DNA from: G963555815 sp965249615 [NCBI: bacterium]
Lineage (GTDB): Bacteria; UBA8248; JACPRG01
Direction: 5' to 3'
Assembly: GCA_965249615.1 (NCBI GenBank)
Contig: CBDFMI010000006.1
Span: 62,001-126,000 of the forward strand
DNA length: 64,000 bases
Shown: positions 44,860 to 53,511 of the stretch, one piece after another
How the letters are laid out: the number at the start of each line of letters is the position of its first letter
How positions within the stretch are numbered: position 1 is the first letter of the stretch
Position numbers and translations under genes: made by a program
Notes under the pieces: generated by a model
Seen by the model: only the letters and a program-made list of their open reading frames with translations
Told to the model about the DNA's origin: nothing
Database searches by the model: none

Positions 44860-45441
44860 ATGCCTGCGTCCAAAAAGAAACCTTGTGTGTTCCTCGACCC
44901 CGGTCATGGGGGACAGGACCCCGGTGCCGTGGGTCCAGGGGAGACCCATGAGGCTGACATCGCCCTCGCCATTGCCCGGAGCACTCTCGTGAACCTGCGT
45001 TGCTCTGGCTTTGAGGTCTACATGAGCCGGGAGACCGAAGACGCCGAGGTGTCGCTTCAGGATAGGTGCTGGCAGGCGCGGGAGTGCGGAGCCGACATCT
45101 TCATCTCTATTCACTGCAACGGGTTCGAGGACCCAACCGCTGAAGGTTTCGAGACGCTCTACTTTCCAGGGAGCACTGAGGGGCACCGGCTTGCGACCAG
45201 CATCCACAAGATGATGCACCGCGCCTTGTTCCCTCTTGGGCGGAAAGACCGTGGGATGAAGGAGCGCGGCGAGCTCTACGTTCTGAAGCACACGCCGATG
45301 CCAGCGGTCCTCGTTGAGCCAGAGTTCGTCACGAATCCAGATGGCGAGAGGCTCCTGGTGAGAGCTGACAACCGATGGAAGATTGCCGAGGCGATCATCC
45401 GGGGAGTCAAGGAGTATTTCGACGGTGGCCGAAAAGGGTAG
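44860..45441 (+). CDS. N-acetylmuramoyl-L-alanine amidase (endolysin)
   Basis: The 193-residue protein is an Amidase_3 enzyme: VFLDPGHGGQDPGAVG with zinc ligand H16, a second ligand in IFISIHCNGFED, and the catalytic Glu in VLVEPEFVTN. It cuts the bond between muramic acid and L-alanine to lyse the host. No signal peptide or binding domain is present, so it depends on the holin. AAGGAGG precedes the ATG. Confidence 0.92.
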   Translation: MPASKKKPCVFLDPGHGGQDPGAVGPGETHEADIALAIARSTLVNLRCSGFEVYMSRETEDAEVSLQDRCWQARECGADIFISIHCNGFEDPTAEGFETLYFPGSTEGHRLATSIHKMMHRALFPLGRKDRGMKERGELYVLKHTPMPAVLVEPEFVTNPDGERLLVRADNRWKIAEAIIRGVKEYFDGGRKG

Positions 45442-45454
45442 CGGTAGTTCCGTG

Positions 45455-45673
45455 ATGAAGCACGTCTGGGCGGGCGTCGCGTTCGCTCTGGCGTTTTCAA
45501 TCGTGGGGTTCTTCTACTTCGAGGTCAGCCAAAAGAGGGCACACCTCGAATGGGAAACAACCCAGGAGATCCAATTCAAGAAGTGGGCGATTACCCGTCA
45601 AGGGATGAGGTCCCCTCGATTGTCATTGCGGCCCGTAGGAGAAATTAACCGGGAGGAAGATCGTGGACTTTGA
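45455..45673 (+). CDS. Small lysis-cassette membrane protein (possible spanin or holin accessory)
   Basis: The 72-residue product from the ATG at 45455 has one N-terminal transmembrane segment (VWAGVAFALAFSIVGFFYF) and a charged C-terminal tail. Size, topology and position between endolysin and holin fit an inner-membrane spanin or accessory lysis protein. No clear family is seen. Its end overlaps the holin start. Confidence 0.55.
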   Translation: MKHVWAGVAFALAFSIVGFFYFEVSQKRAHLEWETTQEIQFKKWAITRQGMRSPRLSLRPVGEINREEDRGL

Positions 45674-46187
45674 TTGGAAAGCCACCATAAGGACCGTTGC
45701 TCCGACCATCGCCAATTTCTTTGGTGGGCCACTCGCCGGGCTGGCAGTTCGGAAGGCCTCGGAGGCTGTGCTAGGGAAGCCGGGCGGAACAGAAGAGGAG
45801 ATCGAGAAGGCGTTGCTAACGGCTGGCCCTGAAACGTATGCCCGTCTTCGGGAGTCTGACAACGAATTCAAGATCGAGATCAAGAAGTTGGGTGTCAGAG
45901 AAGCCAAGATTCATGCGGGCGACAGGGCTTCGGCCAGAGCTCGACACGCCCAGATGAAGGATCAGATGCCAGCGATCATCGGGTTGGCTTCCATCATCGA
46001 CTTCTTCGGGGTTCTGGCCGCCCTGATCTTCGTTGATGTCCCAGAGTCCGGGAAGGCTCCGCTCCAAGTCATGCTCGGAGCTCTTGGGGGCTTGGTCCTC
46101 CAAGTCGGGAACTACTACTTCGGGTCGTCTGCTGGAAGCGAGTCGAAGAATAAAGTCATTGCGGGAGTTCTGGGGAAAGCCGCTTGA
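45663..46187 (+). CDS. Holin (3-TM, GTA-type family)
   Basis: The 174-residue protein starts FDWKATIRTVAPTIANFFGG and PLAGLAVRKASEAVLG, then has a helical linker and two hydrophobic hairpin segments (AIIGLASIIDFFGVLAALIF, then MLGALGGLVLQVGNYYF). This is the layout of the 3-TM holins of gene-transfer agents and related phages. The GTG start has GGGAGGAA upstream. It would open the inner membrane for the amidase. Confidence 0.7.
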   Translation: MDFDWKATIRTVAPTIANFFGGPLAGLAVRKASEAVLGKPGGTEEEIEKALLTAGPETYARLRESDNEFKIEIKKLGVREAKIHAGDRASARARHAQMKDQMPAIIGLASIIDFFGVLAALIFVDVPESGKAPLQVMLGALGGLVLQVGNYYFGSSAGSESKNKVIAGVLGKAA

Positions 46188-46897
46188 AGAAGAACGCGCA
46201 AAAGAAATCTGGTGCGAAGAGGGGCAAGCAGCTCCGGCCCGAGAACTATGACGCCCGATTTGCGGCCCTAGATTTTTTCTGTAAGGGCCTCGCACCTGAA
46301 GCAATCGCTGCGGAGCTGAAAAGGCAGTATCCCGACGCAACCGCATCCTCCGTGAAGCGGTGGGCAAAGAACGGGAAATGGGAAAAGATCCGGGCCGGTA
46401 TCCTCCTCACAAAAGAAGCCTGCATGGCAGGTATTGTCACCCTCGACTGGTCTATCTTGCAGGACCTCCTTAAGCAGAAAACAAAGTGGGCGGAGAAGGC
46501 GAAGTCAGATGAGGCTACGCCCCAGACCGCCTACGCCTACCAGCAGACGATGCACCTCATCTTCAGGGTTATGGACCGCGTGATGGCTGGACTCGGGATC
46601 GAAGGGTTCAGGCAGCGGCCCGTGGACCTGGTGATGTCGGCGCTTCTTGCCAGCCCCAAAACCGCAAAGGCACTGGCACAAGAGATGGCGGAGCACGGAG
46701 AGAAATACGCGGACGCGCTGAGAGAGTCTGGGATCAGTAAGGCCGAGGCCGAGCAGTGCGCTGAAGCTCTAAGGAATTCCATCGAGAACGGAATCAAGAG
46801 CACCCAGACGCTCACGGGTCTTGCAGCCGTGGCCAAGAAGGCCGCTGAGCGCAAAGGGCTCAGGGTGGTTGATGGTGGGAGCAAGAGGACGGCATGA
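46184..46897 (+). CDS. Probable terminase small subunit
   Basis: The 237-residue protein has an N-terminal helix-turn-helix (ARFAALDFFCKGLAPEAIAAEL, then ASSVKRWAKNGKWEKI) and a helical C-terminal half. Size, DNA-binding start and position directly before terL fit a small terminase. The start is a TTG overlapping the holin stop. I cannot assign a specific family. Confidence 0.65.
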   Translation: MKKNAQKKSGAKRGKQLRPENYDARFAALDFFCKGLAPEAIAAELKRQYPDATASSVKRWAKNGKWEKIRAGILLTKEACMAGIVTLDWSILQDLLKQKTKWAEKAKSDEATPQTAYAYQQTMHLIFRVMDRVMAGLGIEGFRQRPVDLVMSALLASPKTAKALAQEMAEHGEKYADALRESGISKAEAEQCAEALRNSIENGIKSTQTLTGLAAVAKKAAERKGLRVVDGGSKRTA

Positions 46898-48483
46898 CAC
46901 ACGTTGCAGAAGCTAAAAACCGGATTGATGAGCTCGTCCTCGAAGGATGGGAGGGGTATTGGGACAACCCGGTCCACTTCGTCACGGATGTCTTGGGCGT
47001 GAAGCCGGAACCCTACCAGGCCGACATCCTTGACGCCATCGCCGAATACGACCGCGTGGCGGTGAAGAGCGGGCACGGGCCCGGAAAGACGGCGACGGCA
47101 GCGTGGGCCGACATTTGGTTCCTCGGAACCCGGCCTTTCTCGAAGGTGCCCATTACGGCTCCGACGTTCGAAAAACAGGTCCGGGATATTTTCTGGGCCG
47201 AGGTCCACAAGTGGGTGCGCGAATCTCCGATGGCAAAAGAAGTGGAGCTCACGCAGACCCGGATGGCTGTCAAAGGACATGAAGAGGAGTGGTTTTCGGT
47301 CGGCCTCTCTGCCTCTAAGCCGGAGAACCTCGAAGGGTTCCACGCGCCACATATTCTCTACATCGTTGATGAGGCGAAGGGGGTCCCTGATGACATCTTC
47401 GACGGCATCCAGGGTTCCCTGACCACCGAAGCAAAGCTCTTGCTGATTAGCACACCCGGGGCGAGTGTCGGCTATTTCTCCCAAGTCTTTTCAAAGTTCA
47501 GAAGGAATTGGAAGACCTTCTCCATCCCGTGCGTAGGGCGCTGGGAAAAAGGGAAGGCCATCCGTTCATCCCAACCGATCTCGCCCCTGATCAGCATCAA
47601 GTGGATTGAAGCGAGAAAGGAAGAGTGGGGAGAGGATTCGCCCATCTACCAGGCTCGGGTCATGGCGGAGTTTCCGAGCGAAGGAGAGGACACGCTTATT
47701 CCTCTGGCGCACATCGAGGCGGCGGAGCGCCGAGAAGTAGACAAGACCTCTACCCCACTCAGACGCGCCCTCGGCGTGGATGTGGCCAGACACGGCTCCG
47801 ATCTGACCGTCTACACCTGCATTGAAGCGCACCCGAGTTCGGAGGAGGACGACGGAGATCCTGATGGCCTGCTTATGGCCAAGCTCACGTTTGTTCGAAG
47901 GCGAAAAAAGAAGAGCGTGGTCGAAGTGGCTGCCGAGGCCAAGCTGCTCGCCAGAGAGCTCGACGTGGACGTGGTGGTTGTCGACGACACCGGGGTTGGG
48001 GGCGGCGTCACGGACATCCTCCAGGCTGAAGGAATCAATACGGAGCCCGTGCTGTTCGGCAGCTCCCCTTCTGAGGGTGACAGCTTCATCAACCTGAAGG
48101 CGGAGCTCTTCTGGGGGGTTCGCCGGGCATTTGAAACTGGCCATGTCAGCCTGTCACCTCGGGAGGGCAGGGCCCCGAAGCAGGAGGTTGATGTGCTCGT
48201 CGCACAGCTCTCGTCGATGAAATACGAGATCAAGCCCAAAGGCATTCGAATCGTCGACCCAGACGAAGCCGGGCGCTCAAAGAAATCTCCGATTCAAGGC
48301 CCAAAGAAGTCGCCCGACCATGCCCACAGCTTCGGGTTGGCCTGGTGGGCTGCCGCAAAGCATGTGTCCTATCTCACCGTCACCGTGGGGGGTGAGGAGG
48401 AAGAGGGGGGGCGTGAGGCAGAAGAGGGAAAGCCTGGTCGTCTCTTTGATCATGTGTGTCGGAGGCTCTTCGGATCGAGATGA
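46894..48483 (+). CDS. Terminase large subunit
   Basis: The 529-residue packaging motor has Walker A in VKSGHGPGKTATAAW near residue 60, Walker B in ILYIVDEAKGVPDD, and a C-terminal RNase-H-like nuclease with acidic residues in LGVDVARHGSDLTVY and VVVVDDTGVGGGVTDI. It overlaps the small subunit gene by 4 bp and the portal by 4 bp. It packages phage DNA by headful or by cutting flanking host DNA as Mu does. Confidence 0.92.
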   Translation: MTHVAEAKNRIDELVLEGWEGYWDNPVHFVTDVLGVKPEPYQADILDAIAEYDRVAVKSGHGPGKTATAAWADIWFLGTRPFSKVPITAPTFEKQVRDIFWAEVHKWVRESPMAKEVELTQTRMAVKGHEEEWFSVGLSASKPENLEGFHAPHILYIVDEAKGVPDDIFDGIQGSLTTEAKLLLISTPGASVGYFSQVFSKFRRNWKTFSIPCVGRWEKGKAIRSSQPISPLISIKWIEARKEEWGEDSPIYQARVMAEFPSEGEDTLIPLAHIEAAERREVDKTSTPLRRALGVDVARHGSDLTVYTCIEAHPSSEEDDGDPDGLLMAKLTFVRRRKKKSVVEVAAEAKLLARELDVDVVVVDDTGVGGGVTDILQAEGINTEPVLFGSSPSEGDSFINLKAELFWGVRRAFETGHVSLSPREGRAPKQEVDVLVAQLSSMKYEIKPKGIRIVDPDEAGRSKKSPIQGPKKSPDHAHSFGLAWWAAAKHVSYLTVTVGGEEEEGGREAEEGKPGRLFDHVCRRLFGSR

Positions 48484-49949
48484 AAGTCACTGAGCGAATC
48501 AAGGAAGCCTGGCATGGGTTGCGCGGCCACAGAGTTAAAGAGGCCGAGGTGGGAGTCGGGATCGACTCCGATGAGCACCTCTATCGTCGTCTGACAGGAG
48601 GAACCGAAAGGGACCTGTCGCCTCTTAAGCACGACCGCGCCCTTGACATCGCGCACTACCTTTTCCTGACGAACCCGATAGCACGAAGGCTCACGGAGGA
48701 TCTCAAGGATTGGGTGATCGGTGAAGGCATTATCGTCCGCCACAAGAATCCCCGGCTTCAGGAAGTGTTGGACCGCCACTGGATCGACCCGATCAACAAC
48801 TGGCCTTTAGCTCAGCACACGTTCGTTCGTGAGCTGGGACTCTTCGGAGAGCTCTGTCTTCCGGTCTTTGTGAATAAGGCCGATGGGCATGTTCGCCTGG
48901 GGGTGTTGGACCCGTCCAGCATCAAGAGCGTGGAGCCCAATCCAGAGAACGTGAGGATTCCAGTCCGGGTCCACAAAAAGAACCGGAAGGGGAAGACGTC
49001 TTATCGGGTCATCCATGTGGACGAAGATCCTAGATCTAAAACTTATGGACGATTGATTGGCGAGGTCCTTTTTTACGCCATCGGCAATGTCAGCCATGCA
49101 ACCCGAGGAACACCTGACCTGCTGGCTCTGGCGGACTTCCTTGACGCCTACGACCAATTCCTTTTCGACGACATGGAGCGAACGGTGTTGGCGAAGAGGA
49201 TCGTTTATGACCTCCTGGTCAAGGGGGCGGATGAAGAGACACTCAGAAAGAAAGCCGCCGCCTTCAAAGGTCTAAGGCCCGGGGGTATCTACGCCCACAA
49301 CGCCGAAGAGGAAGTCAACGCAGTCACTCCAGACCTGGGCGCTCAAGACGCTTCAACGGCGGCAGAACTTTGGCGACGCCACATCATGGGGGGGGCCGGC
49401 TGGCCGGACTCTCTTTTCGGCGCTGGCGGAGGTGAATTCGGCGAGGAAGTTGCAAAGAGGATCAAGAGCCGCCAGCAGTTCGTTCGCCACATGATGGAGG
49501 ACATCTTCAGGTTCGTCCTCGACCAATGGTGGATCGCCAACCCTGAGCTCCGCAAAGACATATTGAAAGATCTGGCAGCAGACAAGCGGTCGGCGGTGAA
49601 CGCAGCGCTTCACGATTTCGAGGTGACGATGCCGGAGCTGACCGACGTGGACCTGGCGCGTGTCTCGGATTCGGTTCTGAAGGTGACCCAGGCTGTGGTG
49701 TTGGCCAGAACCGGCGACGACGACGGGGCCTTCCTCACTCACGATGAGGGGCGGAAGGCGATTGCCGCTGTGATGGGACATCTCGGCGTAGAGATCAGCC
49801 CTTCGGACGACGAGGAGGCGCTGAAGACGAAGCTCGAGGACGGGTTGAAGAAGGCCGAAGGAACGATGGACCCCAAGAAAATCGCCATCTTAAAGGAGGC
49901 CCTGAATTTGGTGTCCGGATCGGGAAATGGAGAGAGGGTCCATGCCTGA
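48480..49949 (+). CDS. Phage portal protein
   Basis: The protein of about 489 residues has the portal pattern LTNPIARRLTEDLKDWVIGEG, ELGLFGELCLPVFVNKADGH and a central stem region with PDLLALADFLDAYDQFLFDD. The position between terL and the Mu F-like gene supports this. The ATG at 48480 overlaps the terL stop (ATGA); a GTG at 48456 is also open. The last 50 residues are acidic and helical. Confidence 0.85.
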   Translation: MKVTERIKEAWHGLRGHRVKEAEVGVGIDSDEHLYRRLTGGTERDLSPLKHDRALDIAHYLFLTNPIARRLTEDLKDWVIGEGIIVRHKNPRLQEVLDRHWIDPINNWPLAQHTFVRELGLFGELCLPVFVNKADGHVRLGVLDPSSIKSVEPNPENVRIPVRVHKKNRKGKTSYRVIHVDEDPRSKTYGRLIGEVLFYAIGNVSHATRGTPDLLALADFLDAYDQFLFDDMERTVLAKRIVYDLLVKGADEETLRKKAAAFKGLRPGGIYAHNAEEEVNAVTPDLGAQDASTAAELWRRHIMGGAGWPDSLFGAGGGEFGEEVAKRIKSRQQFVRHMMEDIFRFVLDQWWIANPELRKDILKDLAADKRSAVNAALHDFEVTMPELTDVDLARVSDSVLKVTQAVVLARTGDDDGAFLTHDEGRKAIAAVMGHLGVEISPSDDEEALKTKLEDGLKKAEGTMDPKKIAILKEALNLVSGSGNGERVHA

Positions 49950-50823
49950 AGCTGCTCGCCAGATCCGAGAGGCCCTCGCGCCTTCGCAACGCTCCAGGCG
50001 ATTTGTGGCGGAGGTGCAAAAAGTTATCAAGGAAGCCGGGCGAATGAGCGCTGCGGCGCAGAGGGAGACGCTGGTCATCCTTCAGGATCTCCGGCGTCGC
50101 GTGGTGTCCGAGATCGCAGAAGCAGGAACGGAGTTCGGATTTTTCAACCTGGGCCAGGTCAAGAAGACCATCGACGAGGCGGTCGCTGGGTTCTCCGTGA
50201 GGTATGGAGGGCTCGTGACCAACCGGACGAGCCGAGCTTGGGAGTTTGGGATGGAAGTGGTGGATCTCCCATTCGAGGCGGCAGGGGTGGGACTCTCCAT
50301 GCCCTCGTTGCCGACCTCCCAGCTTGAGGTCCTTCGAACATTCGGGACTGACCTGGTCACAGGGCTGAGCCAGAACATTCGGAAGAAGCTGGCGACGGAG
50401 CTCACCCTGGCAAGCGTCGGGGCCAAGACGCCTTTTGAGGCACAGAAGGCGGTCCAGGCGCTTCTGAAGACTCGGGCGCGGCCCGACGGGACCTTCGCAG
50501 GGTCCGTGGAAGAAGCCAGGAGGATTGTGAGGACAGAGCTGGGCCGGGCCCAGAGCGTTTCGACCCAAGTCAGGCTTCGGCAGTTCGCGGACGCCGGGGT
50601 CAAGGAGCTGAAGAAACAGTGGAACGGGTGCCGCCAGCGGGCGGGCCATCTGGCGTTGAACGGGAAGGCGGTTCCCCAAGACGAGCCTTTCACGCTGGTG
50701 GGGGCCGACGGGACGGTCCACAAGCCCATGTTCCCGAGAGACCCCGTCTTGCCCCCGGCGGAGTCCGTGAACTGTGCGGGCGATCTCTCCCCATTCAAAG
50801 ACTCGTGGGAGGAGTTCGAGTGA
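49927..50823 (+). CDS. Mu F-like head morphogenesis protein
   Basis: The 298-residue protein ends with the Mu gpF-type domain: EARRIVRTELGRAQSVSTQ, then KQWNGCRQRAGHLALNGKAV, DEPFTLVGADGTV and PPAESVNCAGDLSP. These proteins act in head assembly next to the portal. The N-terminal half is helical. It overlaps the portal gene by 23 bp. Confidence 0.85.
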   Translation: MERGSMPEAARQIREALAPSQRSRRFVAEVQKVIKEAGRMSAAAQRETLVILQDLRRRVVSEIAEAGTEFGFFNLGQVKKTIDEAVAGFSVRYGGLVTNRTSRAWEFGMEVVDLPFEAAGVGLSMPSLPTSQLEVLRTFGTDLVTGLSQNIRKKLATELTLASVGAKTPFEAQKAVQALLKTRARPDGTFAGSVEEARRIVRTELGRAQSVSTQVRLRQFADAGVKELKKQWNGCRQRAGHLALNGKAVPQDEPFTLVGADGTVHKPMFPRDPVLPPAESVNCAGDLSPFKDSWEEFE

Positions 50824-50963
50824 CACGGGCCGAAAAATCGCCCACAGGAGGCCCGGAAACGAGGGGGGGCGCCCTACCCCCCAGGCGAAGGGGAAGGAAG
50901 GCTCCTGCCCCGTTTATCAACCGTTGTAAATCGGGTTTGAGAGGAGGAACTGATGGCAAGTAG
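50820..50963 (+). CDS. 47-residue coupled frame
   Basis: GTG overlaps the stop of the F-like gene (GTGA) and the frame ends 11 bp into the next gene. The product is Arg/Gly/Pro-rich with no family. It may be untranslated. Confidence 0.25.
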   Translation: MTRAEKSPTGGPETRGGALPPRRRGRKAPAPFINRCKSGLRGGTDGK

Positions 50964-51201
50964 GAAAGCGAAGGAGGAGAAGGGCGGAGATGGCGACCAG
51001 GTTGCAGGGCTGAAGGCCGAGAACGAGGCCCTCAAGAAGGAGCTCGCCGAGAAGGAGCCGAAGGCCAGGCTGACGGACGAACAGAAGGCCATCAAGAAGT
51101 CGAGGTTTGGCCCGGAGGACGTCCGGCAGGTCTATGTCCACGGAAACGGCCTCTTCACGGTGGAGGCCAAAGATGGGAGGCAGCAAAGGGTCGAGCTCTA
51201 G
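50953..51201 (+). CDS. Small phage structural-region protein
   Basis: The 82-residue product has a Lys/Glu-rich coiled-coil start (GLKAENEALKKELAEKE) and a C-terminal strand-like half with FGPEDVRQVYVHGNGLFTVE. GAGAGGAGG precedes the ATG. No family is recognised; an assembly or scaffold accessory is a guess. Confidence 0.6.
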   Translation: MASRKAKEEKGGDGDQVAGLKAENEALKKELAEKEPKARLTDEQKAIKKSRFGPEDVRQVYVHGNGLFTVEAKDGRQQRVEL

Positions 51202-51243
51202 GAGGCCTTCTCCCAAAGGACACGGCTGAAAAAGGAAGAGGGG

Positions 51244-53400
51244 ATGAAAAAGGACAAGAGCAAGGAGAAGGAAAAAAGGGTCCGGGAAGACAAGGTTCGG
51301 GAGACTGGAATCCTCGTCAGTCTCAAAGAGAAAAAAGACAAAGAGCCTCGGGGGACCGAGTGGGACGTCGTTCTCATCCAGGCCGGGCTGTCTAAGAACC
51401 AAACCTTTTACCCGGAAGGCGTCCTGGAGCAGGCCGTCCCACTCTTCGAGGGGCTGAAGTCTTATCAGGGCCACAGCGATTGCCTGGGCATGTCGGAATG
51501 GGATCGGGACGTCGGAGACCTTGTGGGGTGGTTCAAGGATGTTCGCTTCGAGGACGGAAAGATCAAGGCGACGTTCCTTCTTTCTCCAGCGGCGGGGTTT
51601 CTCAGGGTCCTGATGGTGGACGCCTGGGAGCGCGGGAAGAAGGACATCGTGGGTTTCTCCATTGAGGCCCTGGCGACGAGCCAGGAAAAGTTCACGGATC
51701 AAGGGGTGATCCATGAGGTAGAGCAAATCATCAAGGTGTTCAGTGTGGATGTGGTCACGGAGCCAGCAGCCGGAGGGGCTGTTGAGAAGCTCGTGGCATC
51801 TAAAGGAGGGCTAAAAACCCTCACTAACCAGGAGGGAAAGATGAAGAAAAGGATGTTGCAGGCCCTCCGGGAGGTGGACGAAAAGCGGGCGAACGCCCTC
51901 CCGGAAGGTGCGTCTGAGGAAGAGATCCTCAAGGCGCTCAAGGAATCGGCGACGGCTGTTATGGACCCGCCCGCCGAAGGCAAGCCCAACGGTGAAGGTG
52001 GAGAGGGCGATCCTTCGAAGGGCAAAGGCAAGGAAGGTGACCCCGAGCCGGTCAGGCTGGCGGAGAGCGACCATCGGCTCTTAGAAGCAAGCCGAATGTC
52101 GGCCTGCCAGATCATCCTGGATGGGCAGCTCAAGGACTGCAATCTCCCGCAGCCGATGAAAGAGAGCCTCAAGCGGGAATTCGGCGGGAAGGTCTTTGAC
52201 TCCACAAAGCTTATCGAGCGCATCCAGGAGAACCGGACGCTCTGGGCCGCGATGGAGAAGAGCGGCGAGGTCAAAGGCCTGGGTGATTCGGTGAAGGTCG
52301 GGGACGACGAGCGGGACAAGCTCGGAAAGGCCCTGGATGGGTTTTTTGCGAATGAGGACGTGGACAAGATCCCCCGCTTCAGGGGCTTCCGGGAAGCACA
52401 CCGCAAGGTGACGGGCCAGCACGTCGATTCGGCCTACGACATTCCCAGGGAGTCCTACCCCGGAAGGCTCGTTGAAGGGAAGCGCCTTCGAGAGTCGCTC
52501 CAGACGTCAGACTGGGCCCAGATCCTGGGTGATTCCGTCAGGAGGAGGATGCTGGCCGAATACCAGATCCCGACGCTCCAGGACTGGAGAAAGATCGTCA
52601 GCGACGTCGTTTCTGTCTCCGACTTCCGCACAAACCGACGGACGAGGATGGGCGGCTATGGAACGCTGCCGGCGGTGGCTGCCAAGGGAACCTATCAGGC
52701 GCTCACTTCACCGGGCGACGAGGAAGTGACATACGCGGCCACTAAGCGTGGCGGGACGGAAGACCTCACGATTGAGATGGTCTCCAACGACGACGTGGGC
52801 GCCATCCGTCGGATTCCCGTCAAGCTCGGACGGGCCGCAGCCATCACGCTTTACCGGTTCGTCTTCGATTTCATCGTCGACAACGGGGCGATGGATTACG
52901 ACGCGACGGCCCTGTTCCACGCCAACCACAACAACCTGGGCAGCACGGCGTTGAGCTCCGGGCAGCTCGACACGGCCCGTCAGGAGATGCGGAGCCAGAG
53001 CGCCTTCGGAGCCTCGACGGAGATCCTCGGGATCGTTCCCATGTTCCTGCTGGTTCCGAACGAGCTGGAGAACCTGGGCTGGCGGCTGTCCAGGTCTGAC
53101 CGCTTCATGGGCGGTGCTGCTGAAGACGCCACGAGCCCAAACCTCCACAAGGGCATTGTCCCCTGCGTGGTGGATTACTGGACAGACGCGAACGATTGGA
53201 CCGTCGTGGCGGACCCCAAGATGATCCCGACCATCGAGATCGGGTTCTTCGAAGGGCGCGAGGAGCCGGAGCTCTTCGTCCAGGACCTCAAAAACGTCGG
53301 ATCGGTGTTCGATTCGGACACCATCACCTACAAGATCCGGCACATCTACGGTGGGGACGTTCTCGACCACCGTGGGTTCTGGAAATCAGTGGTGGCGTAA
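51244..53400 (+). CDS. Prohead protease - scaffold - major capsid fusion
   Basis: The 718-residue protein has three parts. Residues 1-190 look like the prohead protease (LSKNQTFYPEGVLEQAVPLF, then SVRDVGDLVGWF-like VGDLVGWFKDVRFEDGKI and KDIVGFSIEALA). Residues 200-290 are a charged, Gly/Pro-rich scaffold-like linker. The rest is a Mu/HK97-type capsid (QTSDWAQILGDSVRRRMLAEY, TLPAVAAKGTYQALTSPGDE, FHANHNNLGSTALSSGQL, IRHIYGGDVLDHRGFWKSV). A strong internal start (listed separately) can make scaffold-capsid alone. Confidence 0.88.
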   Translation: MKKDKSKEKEKRVREDKVRETGILVSLKEKKDKEPRGTEWDVVLIQAGLSKNQTFYPEGVLEQAVPLFEGLKSYQGHSDCLGMSEWDRDVGDLVGWFKDVRFEDGKIKATFLLSPAAGFLRVLMVDAWERGKKDIVGFSIEALATSQEKFTDQGVIHEVEQIIKVFSVDVVTEPAAGGAVEKLVASKGGLKTLTNQEGKMKKRMLQALREVDEKRANALPEGASEEEILKALKESATAVMDPPAEGKPNGEGGEGDPSKGKGKEGDPEPVRLAESDHRLLEASRMSACQIILDGQLKDCNLPQPMKESLKREFGGKVFDSTKLIERIQENRTLWAAMEKSGEVKGLGDSVKVGDDERDKLGKALDGFFANEDVDKIPRFRGFREAHRKVTGQHVDSAYDIPRESYPGRLVEGKRLRESLQTSDWAQILGDSVRRRMLAEYQIPTLQDWRKIVSDVVSVSDFRTNRRTRMGGYGTLPAVAAKGTYQALTSPGDEEVTYAATKRGGTEDLTIEMVSNDDVGAIRRIPVKLGRAAAITLYRFVFDFIVDNGAMDYDATALFHANHNNLGSTALSSGQLDTARQEMRSQSAFGASTEILGIVPMFLLVPNELENLGWRLSRSDRFMGGAAEDATSPNLHKGIVPCVVDYWTDANDWTVVADPKMIPTIEIGFFEGREEPELFVQDLKNVGSVFDSDTITYKIRHIYGGDVLDHRGFWKSVVA
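51830..51843 (+). promoter_or_regulatory. Internal ribosome binding site and start in the capsid gene
   Basis: AGGAGGG (51830-51836) lies 4 nt before an in-frame ATG at 51841 that opens MKKRMLQALREVDEKRANAL. Spacing and sequence are as good as any start in the prophage. Confidence 0.75.
51841..53400 (+). CDS. Nested scaffold - major capsid product
   Basis: Starting at the internal ATG, the 519-residue product lacks the protease and starts at the scaffold linker. Nested in-frame genes for scaffold or capsid are known from lambda C/Nu3. Making more capsid than protease from one gene needs such an internal start. Confidence 0.65.
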   Translation: MKKRMLQALREVDEKRANALPEGASEEEILKALKESATAVMDPPAEGKPNGEGGEGDPSKGKGKEGDPEPVRLAESDHRLLEASRMSACQIILDGQLKDCNLPQPMKESLKREFGGKVFDSTKLIERIQENRTLWAAMEKSGEVKGLGDSVKVGDDERDKLGKALDGFFANEDVDKIPRFRGFREAHRKVTGQHVDSAYDIPRESYPGRLVEGKRLRESLQTSDWAQILGDSVRRRMLAEYQIPTLQDWRKIVSDVVSVSDFRTNRRTRMGGYGTLPAVAAKGTYQALTSPGDEEVTYAATKRGGTEDLTIEMVSNDDVGAIRRIPVKLGRAAAITLYRFVFDFIVDNGAMDYDATALFHANHNNLGSTALSSGQLDTARQEMRSQSAFGASTEILGIVPMFLLVPNELENLGWRLSRSDRFMGGAAEDATSPNLHKGIVPCVVDYWTDANDWTVVADPKMIPTIEIGFFEGREEPELFVQDLKNVGSVFDSDTITYKIRHIYGGDVLDHRGFWKSVVA

Positions 53401-53408
53401 GGGTGATT

Positions 53409-53430
53409 TAAACCCCCTGGTAGGGGTTTA
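53409..53430 (+). terminator. Hairpin after the capsid gene
   Basis: TAAACCCC (53409-53416) and GGGGTTTA (53423-53430) form an 8-bp stem with a 6-nt loop, 9 nt after the capsid stop. There is no long T run, so it may be a partial terminator that lowers downstream expression. Confidence 0.5.
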
Positions 53431-53442
53431 ACTGGAGGAATA

Positions 53443-53480
53443 GGCCCGAGGCTTCACCAGGCTTCGGGGGGCCTCGGGCC
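53443..53480 (+). terminator. Second hairpin before the decoration-like gene
   Basis: GGCCCGAGG (53443-53451) pairs perfectly with CCTCGGGCC (53472-53480), with 20 nt between. It stacks with the first hairpin between capsid and the next gene. Confidence 0.5.
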
Positions 53481-53511
53481 ACCTCCTAAATTCTGAGAGA
53501 GGAGAAAGAGA

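Noticed and set aside
49795-50826. Minus-strand frame of 343 codons opposite the F-like gene
   Set aside because: Antisense to a conserved Mu F-like gene; Arg/Pro/His-rich shadow composition.
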